From: Lutraria lutraria
Taxonomy: Eukaryota; Mollusca; Bivalvia; Venerida; Mactridae
Length of the DNA: 64,000 nucleotides
Assembly (NCBI GenBank): GCA_964023205.1
Contig: OZ026842.1
Span: 6,858,408-6,922,407 of the forward strand
Direction of reading: 5' to 3'
Shown: positions 1-13,140 of the stretch, piece after piece
Layout: each line of letters starts with the position of its first letter
How positions within the stretch are numbered: position 1 is the stretch's first letter
Notes under the pieces: model-generated
Database searches by the model: none
What the model saw: only the letters and a program-made list of their open reading frames with translations
Told to the model about the DNA's origin: nothing
Made by a program: the position numbers and the translations under genes

Positions 1-821
1 TCAAGAACGACAACTTTGTTCAAAATTAAAATTTCGTTGATTAAATGGGAGCATCGTCATCGTCACGTCATCGACCATTCGTCATTGATTCGTTAAACAA
101 ATGATTAATCGGAACTTCACTACTGTATTTCATGACTAACAGAAGTATTTATTCCAGGCAAAAAGTTAAAAGGTGTAGCTCTTCCTTGGTAAATGTAGTT
201 AATTGACCTAAAGATGTACATTGTGTCAAGACTATAATTTATATATACTGTACTTAACCTTCAAAATCTAATTCATAATGATGATAACACAGGCCTTTAA
301 TTTTTTAAAGATTGTTTTATATAACACACTTCGCTCCTGACAATACTCTCAGTGTTTTGATTTAATTTGAAATCATTGGAACCTTTGGTACACATGCGCG
401 CATGAATGATTGAGCCTTTCATTTCATTATACGCGTTTTCCTGGTAACAAACAAGACTTTATTGATGTTTAGATAAGAACAACGTGAACTTACGTGACCT
501 GAACGAGATTTCGTGCTCTTATGACACCCAAAATATATTGATACCATCGTATATTTTACTATTCTTAAACAAAGAACGCGGCATTCGGCTACTAATTATA
601 AATCCGTATCCATGTTTGTGCTTAGAAATTCGATTCTAATTTCCCCGAAACATGCGATACATAAATGTTTAAGTTAGCCATTAAATAACACTTGACATTT
701 AACAACGATGCTGGATATTTTCATAGTTGTGATATTACCCAGGAGGTTTTATAATTAAACAAAAAATACGACCAGACACTTGTATACTGAAAGGATAAAG
801 AAACGCCACATCAGGTTTGAG

Positions 822-1030
822 TTGCTTTTTTTAAAGCTGAGCAGTATTTCAGCTTTCCCTAGCCGTCACTCGCTCGACGCGCATGAATTTTCCTGCGAAC
901 CGAAGTAGAGCCTATAACGTGTTTCTACATTCACCATGCAAATGTTAAACTGGTATCTGTTCCATGCTGCAGTGCAAGTCTATGTAAGTTCAGTTGCCAT
1001 GAGTACTGTCAGTACTTTGATTTTAAAAGC
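822..1030 (-). repeat. Dispersed repeat D (GAAAGTACTCATGGAAACTG family)
   Basis: Minus-strand version ending in GCCATGAGTACTGTCAGTAC with AGCTTTCCCTAGCCGTCACT; shares both blocks with 30408-30560 and 48790-48995. Confidence 0.65.
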
Positions 1031-1865
1031 AATGCGGTTTTACACTTTTTGAAATGTATGTAGCATTTCTTTCCATCATAGCTAACCCTGGTGAAGATAA
1101 TTTGAGTATAAAACTAATCATCTACGAACAAGCAATCTACGTAACTACTCGGGCATTTCCGTAACTGAGAAATACTCACTTTTTTTAGACAAACGCCGAG
1201 GAGTTCCGATTGACAAGCTGAACTGTATCACTCCGCTGAGTTCATGTAAAGGCGTGTGAAACTTGTACGGTTCATGATCTAAGATCAGGGGACCACGTTT
1301 CTTTTTCCTTTCAGTATAATAAAAGAAAATTATACAAGAATAAAACAATTCAAGATTACGCCGAATGTCTGGGATAATTGTAATGATGCTATTTATGGAG
1401 ATACTGTTAACAATGCCAGCCTTAATTGCTTTGATTGTGAGATATAATCAAACAATTTTCTTCGTTTTCTTAGCAAATAATTATTTGTTGTCTGATTAAT
1501 ACCAATACTTGCAATAATTTGGCAAATCTAGACGAGTTGTGTAACAAAAAACGTATTGTAACGATTTGTTTTATTATTGTTTGCGATTCATTTGTAAATT
1601 CGAGTAATTGTGTCTGTTACTACCAAGGAAACTGTTTAAGTGTTTGGATTTTATAATGTGATATTTGTTATATCAATTAAAGCTAATCTTAATGATTGAA
1701 TTTGTGGGAAGTATCCCACCATTGCATCATATCCGAAACATATTCGTCCGAATTTCTGTACGTCCATCTTGTAGATTAAATTTTATAGAAATATTTAAAA
1801 AAAATCTTTTACCACGCTCGGTAGATAACCGAGAGGACTTTTAATGTATTTAATCCAACATTATG

Positions 1866-2110
1866 TTTGTTTGTTAGTTTAATCGAGTTTAACGCCCCTT
1901 TTCAACAGTCAGAGCCACATGAGGCGGATAGTTCACTTAAACATCGTTCCTAGGAAGAACCAGTACTAGACTCCCATCTTCCGTACGCAACTGCCTACTT
2001 TTTTACATAAAGATACATGGTCAGTAGCTTGGCTCGAACCCACAACCCTCTATCAGTGAGAGGTTACAGTGATTTGTTGTTAGCGACATTAACCACTCGA
2101 TCACGGAGGG
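1866..2110 (-). repeat. tRNA-derived SINE, family 2 copy
   Basis: TTTAACGCCCCTTTTCAACA, GCTTGGCTCGAACCCACAAC, ending CACTCGATCACGGAGGG. Confidence 0.8.
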
Positions 2111-3112
2111 TGATCTCGTATATTGTGTAGAAACTGAAAAGTACAATCGAACTCATTCATGTATAAGATTTTCCTATCAAAATGGCATTCATATTTTACC
2201 TCGCGCATTGAATAAAAATCAAATACCTCGATAGAACTCTGATCCATATGTCATCAATTAAATATTTTTCAATTAACCTTTTTCTGTACGTGACGATTAT
2301 TTGGCCTGGTCAATTTCTATATAAAACTCATTTCGTGTTTTACATCGCCGTATATAAGAGCGTTTTCTTCTATTCATACATATTGTAATGCAAGGCCTTC
2401 TTAATTGTAATCTTTAGTCAACTTCTAGCTACATGTATTGCTCCAGTTAACAAATTACTTCAATCAAATGAACCAAAACCGAATCGATAGATGTACATTT
2501 GTTGATAAAATATTAATGGAAAGGTCTTTGTAGCACAGTCTGAAAACACTCCACTTATTTGGCTGGTGGAACATGCTGTACTTACATAGAGTAATTCTAT
2601 TTTTGTCTGACTATGTGTGAATTGTCGAAGATTGATCAGAAATATATGTATGTACATTAATTGGATTATATTTGAACTCTCTGCGGTATGTAATACTATT
2701 TAAAGTATTTTTTTTCTTTCTTTCATTATTGTGGGATGTTCGAGTATACATATTTTGGTGAAGTTATATAGTTTGTAAATGTAATTAAGTCCGCTTAAAA
2801 TTCATTTTATATTTGTTATTCAGGCGTTTTGCAAAAAACTTATATCTTGATTTTTTTCGATGATTTGTTTTTGATTTTTTGCGGATTTTTTATGATCATT
2901 TATTTTCCGAGTGGGTGGGGGTGGGGGTGCTCCGTTGTTTAATAACCAACTATGCAAAAATGCTGGTTGTGTAGAAATATTGTTTAAATTTACTAAATTG
3001 TAATTCTATAAAGGCAAAATAAATATGACCACCGTAAGATATGGATTATCCCCGACGGAAGAATGATCATTAATTCCGTCAGGTCACAGTCTTGGCGAGT
3101 TAATTTGCCAAA

Positions 3113-3285
3113 TACAGTCAATCTGTGTTAGCGGTCACCTCCGAAAAAAGGCCACCGTGCAAATAAAAGTAATTATTTTCAAAACCATCCTTGATTATTT
3201 TGAACAAAATGACCTCCGAACAAAGGTCAATAAAGGACATATTTTCCATTCCCAAGAGTGGCCTCTGTTCACAGGTTTGATTGTA
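3113..3285 (+). repeat. MITE-A copy
   Basis: Starts TACAGTCAATCTGTG and ends CACAGGTTTGATTGTA. It has inverted ends of TACAGTCAAACCTGTG type and internal iteration of GACCTCCGAACAAAGG-like words. All MITE-A copies listed here follow this plan. Confidence 0.8.
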
Positions 3286-4551
3286 CTTACTTAAACAGTG
3301 CACGGTCAGTATATCACGTGTTATTAAAGATTACGTCAAGTAAATCTTCTCAGCCCAGAATACTCTTAGGATAAGACACTTTCAACAATTCTATCATATG
3401 ACCCCTAGGGACTAGCAGAATTATCATTTATCTGCGAATTATATTCTTTTAGTAAGATAAATAAACGGCTTCAATTCTGTTTAAACCTTAATTGCCAATT
3501 TCGTTCTGAGAAATAACGACAAATGCTACAGTGTATATTATTATTTCTACAAACTAAATTAGTTTTAATTTAGTCGTAAGAGCAGGCTAGTCCGTATGTC
3601 TAAGACATTTATCTATATATAATGCAAGCGACATTTTAATTTAACAGTATGTAGGAAGAGCCTACATAATCACCATGGTTATCTTTAGGGACAAGAATTA
3701 CATGGGAAGGAGACATACTTTGAATAACAAGTTCTTAGACATTTTGCTTTTCGATCTTAAAGTAGTTTTGTTGATTTTTTTTAAATACCAATCTTATAAA
3801 TAAATTAATGCCAATAATGCCTATGTATGGACTGTGGACTAAGTCTTCTTAAAATGAAGCCAAACTTTCAGTCACGTGACATTGGTTGAATGACAACTTG
3901 CGTTAAGCCCGAAAAGTTGTTATTCGGTTACCGACGCTATTTCTGGACGTATACAAAAGTTTCTGCTCGCAATATCCAAAATACGAAATTATTCGGGGAC
4001 GAATTGCACCCCAAAAGTACGTAAGGTATGTTTAGGGTAAAGCCGGGGCCTATACCTACACTATTGCTGGTCAAGCAGCATTTCGTGTAACTTTCCTAGC
4101 TTTATATATGTTGGAGCGATCATGTCTTCGTCTTGAAAGGCTGCGATTTCTTAGTGTAGGTTAGGTTGCATATATTTGGATGTTCTTCGTAAATAAAAAA
4201 GCTAAAACTGTAGTTTTCTTATTACAAAGAACATCCTACAACAAACAAAAATCCGACACATGATTTTTTTTCAGAAAGGTTTCAGGCTTATAGTCTTAAC
4301 CCAATACATTTCCCAATTACCAAGTTCTAGCTCTTTTATTACGACGAATAAATGTCACAGCACATTTCATTGTTAGACTATCAGATGTTTTTTTTCTTTT
4401 TGTAGATCTTAATTGGAACCGACTAACAATGTCGCGGTATTTGATTTTTATTCAATGCGCGGCGTAAAAGATTGTCATTTTTTTGATAAGTAAATTTTGT
4501 ACATGAAAGAGTTCGATTGTACTTTTCACACACTATAAATTATGAGTACTG

Positions 4552-4728
4552 TCAAACATGTGGACAAAGGCCATCAGTGGGAGAGACAAAATTTAAACTT
4601 TATTGACATGTGACCTTTATTCGGAGGTCATTTTGTTCTTAATAATTAATGACGGCTTTTAAACGAATGACCTTTATTCATAGGTTGGCCTTCATTCAGA
4701 GGTGGCCGATGACACAATGTCACTGTAC
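4552..4728 (-). repeat. MITE-A copy
   Basis: GTGGACAAAGGCCATC...GAGGTGGCCGATGACAC...CACTGTA; opposite orientation. Confidence 0.7.
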
Positions 4729-6157
4729 ACGTAATTATACTGTTGTTACCTATGATTGTAATGGTCCGTTTTGAAGGGGCGCAAATTGCAATTTTAATGA
4801 AAACAATGAAAAGGCTACTTGAGTAATTCTGAAATTCTTAAAGTATTGAATCAAAATGTTTAGATATTTAAGTTCATCCTGAAAAAAAAATGTTTGTTTT
4901 CAGTGACGCGAACTACTCATTTACATTAGAAAATTACATGACCCAAACATTTTCTTGGAATATTAGCAAAAACAATAAGAGTTTTATTCAATATTTTTGT
5001 TCTGCGTACAACAATAGCCAAAAATAGCTACCTACTTACCCCAGTTTAAGGGTTTCTGGACTTGTCGAAAAACGTCGAAAAGCCGAAAAACGGCCGAACA
5101 CACGAAATGGCGTACGTTATTATTTATATAACAAGTAAAAACGGCAATTTATACTTTTAAATCATCATCATTCTGCTAGACCACTAACATTACTTCAGAC
5201 ATATTATTTTTTTCAAATGTAAATATTTCCTAAAGTAGTTCTGTAATGACTTTCTTATGATTTCTGATTCATGCTATATTATTATTGTAAAAAAGAAAAC
5301 ATAACTCAAATAAAGTTGCTACGCGTTTCGTTATGTACTTCCTCAGGCAACTAGTATAATTATTGGAATCGAATGTATTCCGGTTGCGTCAATTCAACGA
5401 GTGTGATGCTATAGAAATTGTGTATTCGGTTTTGTTCGGTTTTCTTCGTGTTGTTTTTGTTCGTGTAGTTGTTGTGTGTCTGAACGTACGTCCGTCCGAA
5501 TGTACGTGGATGTTAACTCTGTATGTATTGATAAATCAATCCCAACAAAAACTGGTAACGTGCTCGTTAAAAATGGATAGGTTGGTCGGGGCTTTTTGAT
5601 CTTGAAAGAACGTGGAAAGGTAAACACGTGAGAAAGTAGTTGTACCGATAAAAAGAATCGGGCAAAAAATATAGTAGGTCGAATAACAAGAAACAAACAT
5701 TTTTTACTCACTCAAAGGTAACATTGATAATAAAAGTTCCTTCCAATATATTCACGCAGACTGTCTGAGTATTCGCGCCACATTATATCATATAAATAAC
5801 ACATCACACGGCTACATTCAAATTAAATCATTCTATATAATTAAGATTACGTGATGATAGAGGTCGGGTGTTGTAACTTTAGATAAATAAACTTATTGTT
5901 AATTCTTTCAACAGAACGTTTCCACCCTTGATAAAATGATTTAAATTTGGCATCCAAGGATCTTTTTCCTGATGTATTATACACAGGGTAATCAGTAAAG
6001 AGTCATACATTTTATAGTTTGTCTGGAGAGTACAATTAAACCTTTGAACAAAGGTCACCCTTGGAAAGACAAATGTGTCCTTTATCAACAGTTGGTCTTA
6101 ATTCATGTTAAATTAGTTTCCATGAGTTCTGTCAGTACTTTGATTTTCCTTAAAAAT

Positions 6158-6338
6158 ACATTACAACCTCTGAAGAGCAACATCCTGTGAGAGCTGTACA
6201 TATTGGCCGTTGTTTAGAGGTTGTTGCTCTACAGATGTTAAATTTAAAGTAAATATCAGGTTAGGGAAATTCTGAAGGTGTTGTTATATAGAGGTTGTTG
6301 CTCTACAGAGGGCAGCTCTGGAGAGGTTGTACTGTAAT
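6158..6338 (-). repeat. MITE-B copy
   Basis: TACAACCTCTGAAGAGCAAC...GGAGAGGTTGTACTGTA, with GAGGTTGTTGCTCTACAGA repeated inside. Confidence 0.75.
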
Positions 6339-6802
6339 TATGTATAAATGCAATATGCTTGGAAACAATCCATATATTCAACAGAAGAATCGTATATAAA
6401 GTCACGTATCGAATGTATTCCGGTAGTGTCAATTTAACGGACGTGATATTTAATGTTATCACATGGAAGGATACGTCCTTTAATAAGTCGCATAGTGAGA
6501 CTGGACTTTTGACACTGGACCCCTGAGAGATCAACGAGTGTTAAAAGCAGATATAATGTGCGATGTCCATTATTAGGCATGGAACTACATATAAATTGAT
6601 AATGTAAAAATGGGCATGCTTCTCAGATGCTCTCAGAGAACGATGCTGAGAGATTTTAAGTGAGTTAGTCATGACATATCACGTGTCGCATGGACATCGC
6701 CATGTTGGAAATAGACAGATAAATACCGGTCTTATGTAGCATCAATTTACTAAAAGTTTGAGTACATCCGATTTTATTGTATGATATGTTTTATGCTTTG
6801 TT

Positions 6803-7045
6803 TTGTTTGTTTGTTTATTTATTTGAGTTTTACGCCCTTTTTCAACAATCAGAGTCATATGAGGCAGACAGTTCATCTAACCGTCAATCCCGTGAAGAAC
6901 CAGTACTAGACTCCCATCCTCCGTAAGCAACTGTCTATTTTGTCACATGGACGGTAGCTAGGCTTGAACCGTGCCACGATCCTCTATCAATGAGAGTATA
7001 CAGTGATTTGAAGTCAGCGACCTTGACCACGCAACCACGAAGTCG
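6803..7045 (-). repeat. tRNA-derived SINE, family 2 copy
   Basis: TTTTACGCCCTTTTTCAACA, GTGAAGAACCAGTACTAGAC, CCTTGACCACGCAACCACGA. Confidence 0.8.
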
Positions 7046-7794
7046 GGGCTGTATGCTTTACAACGAAATCTTGTTTCGATTCCAACAATGTTCCTTTTGA
7101 TAAATCGTTCACATACTTAGACGTAGAATCATAGATAGTTTTATATAAAATCTGAACGCAAGTTGATTGTTTTATTTGTAACGGCTATGTACTACTATCT
7201 ATACACCAATGATATATTCTGTTCTGTTCTGTTCGATTCTGTTCTGATAGTGGTTTGATGAATAATTTGCGGCGTAATTTTGTTTGCAATTTGGTATAAT
7301 GTCATTTATCAACTGCAATTTTGTTATGTTCGACAATCTGTTAATATTGTCGGTACCTCTCGGCTATCTTCCTGTCCGAAGTCAGGTGCGAATTTCTTTA
7401 TTTGATCAAGTTAAATGGTTGTAAACAAATACTTTTGGATGTAATATTGTCAGTCAAATTGCCTTGAATATTACATGTAATTAATTCCATGTCTGGGTCT
7501 CTAAGTCCCAAACACTCCATCAACAAACAGTATAGCGTTCTATTGGGCGAGATATTCAGACAAGGTGTTTGTCTACCATAGCATGAACATAAACAAAATA
7601 AAAAACGAGACACACATTGGGTCCGATGTCTTTAAATTCACCTCATATATAAAATGCTTTAAAATGTCAAACAAGAAAGTTTTCATAGATGTATTCAATT
7701 GTTATTCTCACTGATGAAAGACGTTTAATACATGTATTACTTAATGCCACTCACTCCATGTTCATATTTTGTTTTATTTATGACCTTTAGTCAC

Positions 7795-7955
7795 CAAAGT
7801 GAACAATAACCATCCTTGAGATTGACAAAATATGGCCTTTATTGCCAAGTGGCCTTTATTCGGAGTTTTTTAATCTAAAAAATCAACGACTGTTTTAAAA
7901 AGAATAGCCTTTATTCACTGGTGTCCTTTATTCGGAGGTGGCTGATAACAGAGAT
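7795..7955 (-). repeat. MITE-A copy, ends degraded
   Basis: ACAAAATATGGCCTTTATTG and TCGGAGGTGGCTGATAACA blocks in family order. Confidence 0.65.
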
Positions 7956-8140
7956 TTTTTTTTATTTTTTATTTTTATTTTTTTTTTAATTATTATTTTT
8001 AAAAAAAAATTTTTTTTTATTGTACTTGTATAAAAAAGATCAAAGACACTGTGTACTCGTACATACGAGCGATCACTTGTCGTGGACGAGTGTGTGTTAA
8101 AATCAGAATTCACGATCCTCTTTAATTTAAAGCGTACGTT

Positions 8141-8460
8141 TAATGAAGACCGCTTTATGGTCAAACTTGCTTAATAATATCAATAATAATTATAATTACA
8201 CTAATTTAATATAATAGAAAAAATAACCTCAAAATAAGATCAAAACATTAATGAAGGCTGTTTAATTATCAAACTCGCTTAATAATATCAATAATAATTA
8301 TAATTACACTAATTTAATATAATAGCAAATAACCTCAAAATAAGATCAAAACATTAATGAAGGCGGTTTTACGATCAAACTTGCTTAATAATAACAATAA
8401 TAAATAATAATAATGATATTAATAACAATAATACATGTAGTAGCAAATAGCCTTAAGAGG
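8141..8460. repeat. Tandem repeat with a 106-108-bp unit, about 2.6 copies
   Basis: GCTTAATAATATCAATAATA starts at 8169 and 8277, and a third, degenerate unit starts at 8383. Each unit includes CCTCAAAATAAGATCAAAAC and AATGAAGGC. Preceded by a T/A-only tract at 7955-8020. Confidence 0.85.
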
Positions 8461-9196
8461 AAAATCAAAGCACTGGAGTGATAATTAGTCTGCCTGTTGT
8501 GACTCATATTCATCGATTTTCTGAATGGGTTGCTGAAATAAAAAAGAAAGTAAAAGCCCATTTGATGATGTGTTCTGTGTTTAATGACGCAGGGGCTATT
8601 TTATCGATGGCTAACGACCTTTGGGTCACTTTTATCTAGCGGTTAATGACCATTGGGGTAATGCATGTGGTTCTTTTCAGAAATATCTCTTGAATGGAAA
8701 CATTCCCCACCCTCTTTGTCAATGTTTAATTATACATGTATGATTACATGAATGCTCAATTCACTTACTTATAATCACATCTATAGATTGGTGATGTCGG
8801 CTTATCATGTTTTAGACCTAATAAAGCAGTGACCGGATAAACCTGGCTATATCCTGGCAGTAGGTCACGTGGTTTGCTTTATTTTCGGTATTTTGTATTC
8901 CTACGCGCCGCAATCTGTTCCTTAAAAGTTATAGTGATTTTTTTAAAATAATGAAATGAGACAATGTTATAAATAAAGTTGATTTTTAAATTTCCAACGC
9001 ATTTTATTGAGCTTTTATTCCAAACATCATGACGATTGTATGGGACTATTTTATTGTCTCGTAATGTTGCTGAACGGTTATGAGGCTGCCAAAGAGGTGC
9101 ATAACGTGTTTTTTTTAAAATCCAAGTAAATAGAGTTTTGAGATTTATTTTTTGTAGAAACAGATATTTTTTGTTGAAACAGGATCAAATCAAATA

Positions 9197-9330
9197 CATG
9201 GTTGGTGCCGGGATTGAGAAAGTTTATCCGGTTCGGCACGAAAGCTGCAATGGGCTCACAGAGGCTCGCCCATTTCAGCGTCCTTAGCCTCGCCGGATAT
9301 TATTCCTTCTCCATCTCGGCACCAACCATG
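9197..9330. mobile_element. Foldback element with CATGGTTGGTGCCG ends
   Basis: CATGGTTGGTGCCGGGATTG and its inverse ending CGGCACCAACCATG bound a 134-bp imperfect hairpin, with a second inner pairing TATCCGG/CCGGATA. Confidence 0.7.
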
Positions 9331-10184
9331 ACTTGTATTCTCTATGTACGTTTTTCCAATTTAGAATGATGCTCAAACAAACGTACCAGACAAACATATA
9401 AGTAGGTTGCTGACTTCCATTTCCTATTTCAAAGTTTAAAATGCTGGAGGAATCCATTAGACAAATCACGGTCATGACGTTTTCGATGGTAATTAGTTAA
9501 TTGCGTACTTGTAATCAAATTACTCACGTTTCGATGGCTGGCGTATTGAATTAAGACGTGTCGAATGAGTTTTCGTTTTTATGGCATGCCACTCCACGCA
9601 CTTTCCAGATTAGCTTAGAACTCATGTCTAATTACATGTAATAGAATTTTGGCGTGCACTTCGTTTTCATGTTATTCGGTAACTTTCAACAACATGCGCG
9701 CAGTCTTTTTTATTTGGATTTGTATAGAATTTCTACTCCAGAGACAAGCGCGTACACTGATGAAATTATTTTTGTTTTGGTAGCAATAGCCTCGTGATTG
9801 AAGCATTCAAATCAATTAAGATTCTCTGTGATAATACGATCATTTCACTATTTAAATGTAGCTTTTATAATTAGTACAGTGCTATGTCCAGAAATGAAAG
9901 GCGATATTCAATTTCTAATTTTAGATGTTGTCTGACAACGGGAAATGGGGTGAGAATCAGTTTTATTACCCCTCACTTTTTGTCCTAATGTTAATTTCCC
10001 ATAGGCAAACAGGGAACATTTTTACTGTTACATCCATGGTACCACGTGACTGAATATTTTTTTACTGTCACAGGGTAATAGTAATGTTTTAACAGTATTT
10101 TTTTTAATGTCACAGGGAAATAGTATATTATTACTGTCACGGGGTAATAGTAAATTTCTAACAGTATTTTTTTGAAAAAAGGTT

Positions 10185-10333
10185 TGGGGTAATAAAATAA
10201 ATAACACATAACTTAAGTTGTGGGTTACAGTAAAAATGTCAGCCCTTCGGCCTTGGGTAACAGTACTTTCCTACCCCAGGCTGCCATTCTTACTGGTACC
10301 CACAAAGCTATGTGTTATTTATTATAATAACCC
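10185..10333. mobile_element. Foldback element around ATAAATAACACATA
   Basis: GGGGTAATAAAATAAATAAC on the left and its inverted form GTTATTTATTATAATAACCC on the right pair over about 50 bp per arm with mismatches; the short centre includes CCTTCGGCC. Just before it (10020-10180) a phrase like TACTGTCACAGGGTAATAGT is iterated four times. Confidence 0.65.
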
Positions 10334-10509
10334 ATTTTAGAAGCCATTAAATGCAATATTATAAGCCCCACCCTGTTCTTACCGCTCTGATGCCATGTGT
10401 CGAATATTTTCTGAAAAAAATATTACACCATCAGAAAATTCATTGCCTCCGTCACATTTGAACAAAATCATTTTCATTCTGATATTTGTATATTCCTGAT
10501 AGTATAATA

Positions 10510-10770
10510 CCGCAATCGTAGCCGAGTGGTTAGGGTGTCCGTCTTCGCTGTGGGAGATCGAAGGTTCGAACCCCAGTGGTGACCGGATTAGAACTGATGC
10601 GGTCGGTTGCAGAGCCAACAGTTAGTATAATAGTGGTTACCGTAGGCAATCTCAGCCAGGAGCTCGGCAAAAAGAGAAGGGATTCGGGAGGTACCGTGTG
10701 CACAAAAGATAGGTGTGTAATAAGCAATCTTGACTGGCCCTTTGGATGGGGTGACACTATAATAAACGAA
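10510..10770 (+). repeat. tRNA-derived SINE, family 1
   Basis: Head with pol III A box (TAGCCGAGTGGTTAGGG) and B box (GGTTCGAACCC), then a unique body ending GGGGTGACACTATAATAAAC. Second copy at 27004. Confidence 0.8.
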
Positions 10771-11865
10771 ACCTTACCTTACCGTTACCTTATTAAACAT
10801 GATACGCAAGAAGCAAGTTCTGGTTTTTGTCTGAAGACTGTATCTGAGCTGGGATGAAAAGTATATACCGCAGTATGGTAGAATCTAAACTGACAAATAC
10901 AACACTAGTAATTTATTCGAAATCGAAATCAATCTATCTGAACACATTAGAGAGTTGAAGCAAAAATACTATATATGTTTCTTTGATTTTATACATAAAT
11001 ACACTTGTATCGCTTTTCTTCCTCGATCTGCGCGCGTGCTGATGAATTCTGTTTTCATCAATAAAAGATAATTACCAGGACCACATAAAAGGGTGCATAG
11101 ATAGTAACAAATGCATGACAGTGTTCACTGCATGATAGAACCATTCCGTTCCACTGAGCCGGAAAATTATTCGTTTCCTTATTGACTGATGTTCGATTGA
11201 TTATAACATATTGTGCAGGGAGAACTTGTGCAAATATATCGTTGTCCCTTGGCATTTTGTATCGACTGTGTGAGTCTTTAAGCAGAGCGAGGTCCCGGGG
11301 AAACGTTTAAGAAACATGACGGATTATGCTTGGATACTGGTTGTCTAGTATTTTATCTTCTCAAGTGAGTGGTGACATAATGTAAATAACTCGAATTAGT
11401 GTTAACCAATTCGATAAGTCTCCTTGATTGGCCAGCTTTGTGAGTGAATATTTTATAGAAAAGCAGCAAGCAGCCCGGCTGTAGGATATATTAGACACTC
11501 GAAATAAAATATCAAGAAATCTGTCAACGTATACTTATTAGTAGAAAATAACTTGTTAATCCAAATCAATGGAATCCTGATATATACTCAACTTGCATCA
11601 AAACTGCAATCGGTAGACTGATAAACAACCAGTGGTACTACTTTTTAGCGCGAATGTATGGATAACAGGCGTCAGGTGATTGTAAGTAGAAAAAGGTGTG
11701 TGTAATTATAGATGCGTTACGCTTCTAAAAATGCGTTACACAAAGATGTAAGGAATCTTTTGGAAGGTTAGTGCTACGTCAAACGTTGGTGAAAAAATAA
11801 CATTCTGTAAACATGTGAAGCGTAGGGCTTCATTGTTTTCGTTCTGTAAAGACTGGGAGGTCACA

Positions 11866-12037
11866 TGATTTTGTGGGTCGGCTAATCCACGAAATCAAAT
11901 CCCCACGAATTTACATACAAAGATAAGTACTTTTTCAGAAAAAATCAAAATCCACGAACTTATGTCCCCACGAAATAGCCATTTTAGTTAAAACACGAAA
12001 TTTGAGCCCAACGAAAATAAATGAAAATACAGTAAAT
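11866..12037. repeat. MITE-C copy (CACGAAATC family)
   Basis: TTGTGGGTCGGCTAATCCAC, CACGAAATCAAATCCCCACG, TTATGTCCCCACGAAATAGC, AACGAAAATAAATGAAAATA, then CAGTA. The word CCACGAAAT recurs four times. Confidence 0.75.
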
Positions 12038-12478
12038 GCCCGCTTTTCCTGTATCTCGTCTTTCCTCTCTCTGGGGCGGCTCTGAAATAATGATAACAGA
12101 TAAATAAACGTGAGTACAACAATTACTCTGGAGTGGTTGCTACAGTCAGCATAAGTTATTTTATATAAAATTTTCAATCACGTAAGTAGGTAAAGAACTA
12201 TCAATATATTCTCTGGAGAAAGTAGTAAAAATGAAAAAAATCCTGTTTTATGAAGGAAATGTATTTTTGTAGAGATTTTGCCACCTGCTACCATTGATAT
12301 AATACTTAAATATAACGCAATCTCTATGACAACATATATAGCAAACTGAAACTTGATCTAGTACAGTGGCGCAGAAATGTCGTTCATTTTTCTTAATAGG
12401 CTCGGAGAAATGCACGGAACAGAACAGAATATAACAAAAGTTAACTGCACATGACGGTACAGTACATGACTTGTAATC

Positions 12479-12702
12479 CGGCGACCTGTATTCCAATCTC
12501 GGTCTCAACAGATCACTTCTATGAAAATTTGTAAAAGTTGTCGATTTTCCAACATTTGTAGAGAGACTGCCGGCTTCCGTATTCTGGCCTGTAAATAAAG
12601 TCTAAGAAGTATAAATTAGTACTGGTCCGAACACAGGCCACTGGAAAACAGGTTAGATGAACCGGCCATCGTATGTAAGCGGCGATTAAAACCCACTGTT
12701 TA
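12479..12702 (+). repeat. SINE family 3, truncated copy
   Basis: TATTCCAATCTCGGTCTCAA, CAGATCACTTCTATGAAAAT, AACCGGCCATCGTATGTAAG, AAAACCCACTG. Confidence 0.65.
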
Positions 12703-13009
12703 GAACCTTCACTAGAAAACTGTATACAGAGATTGCAACAATACCATTATTGTCTTACAAAACTTATTGGCGAAACAATCTTTTATGAAAAAATCTCACA
12801 TATTTTATAGATTACCTACTTGTGTCTTTTGAATTCCATTCGAAACACAGATAAAATATTTCCTTTCTGACCACCGAGTCTGAATGAAAACAATGTTTCT
12901 ATCTGACACAGATTCAATAAGTACTGATAGATGACACCTCTGTTCCTGGTATGCCAACTTAGTGGGTCCACGTTAAGTAAAGACATTGAACTACTCAAAC
13001 ATTATCAAA

Positions 13010-13140
13010 GTGCAGACAAACCTGTGAACAAAAGCCACCCTTGGTAAAGACATAATGTGGCCTTTATTAGCAAGTGACCTGTATTCGGGGTTAATTTAGT
13101 AAATGATCAATGATGCTTTTTGGCCACTAACACAGGTATA
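13010..13140 (-). repeat. MITE-A copy with internal deletion
   Basis: ACAAACCTGTGAACAAAAGC...GGCCACTAACACAGGTATA; the middle part is shortened. Confidence 0.65.

Noticed and set aside
5363..5711. Overlapping open frames on both strands
   Set aside because: No conserved motif on either strand; overlapping frames in both directions suggest chance.
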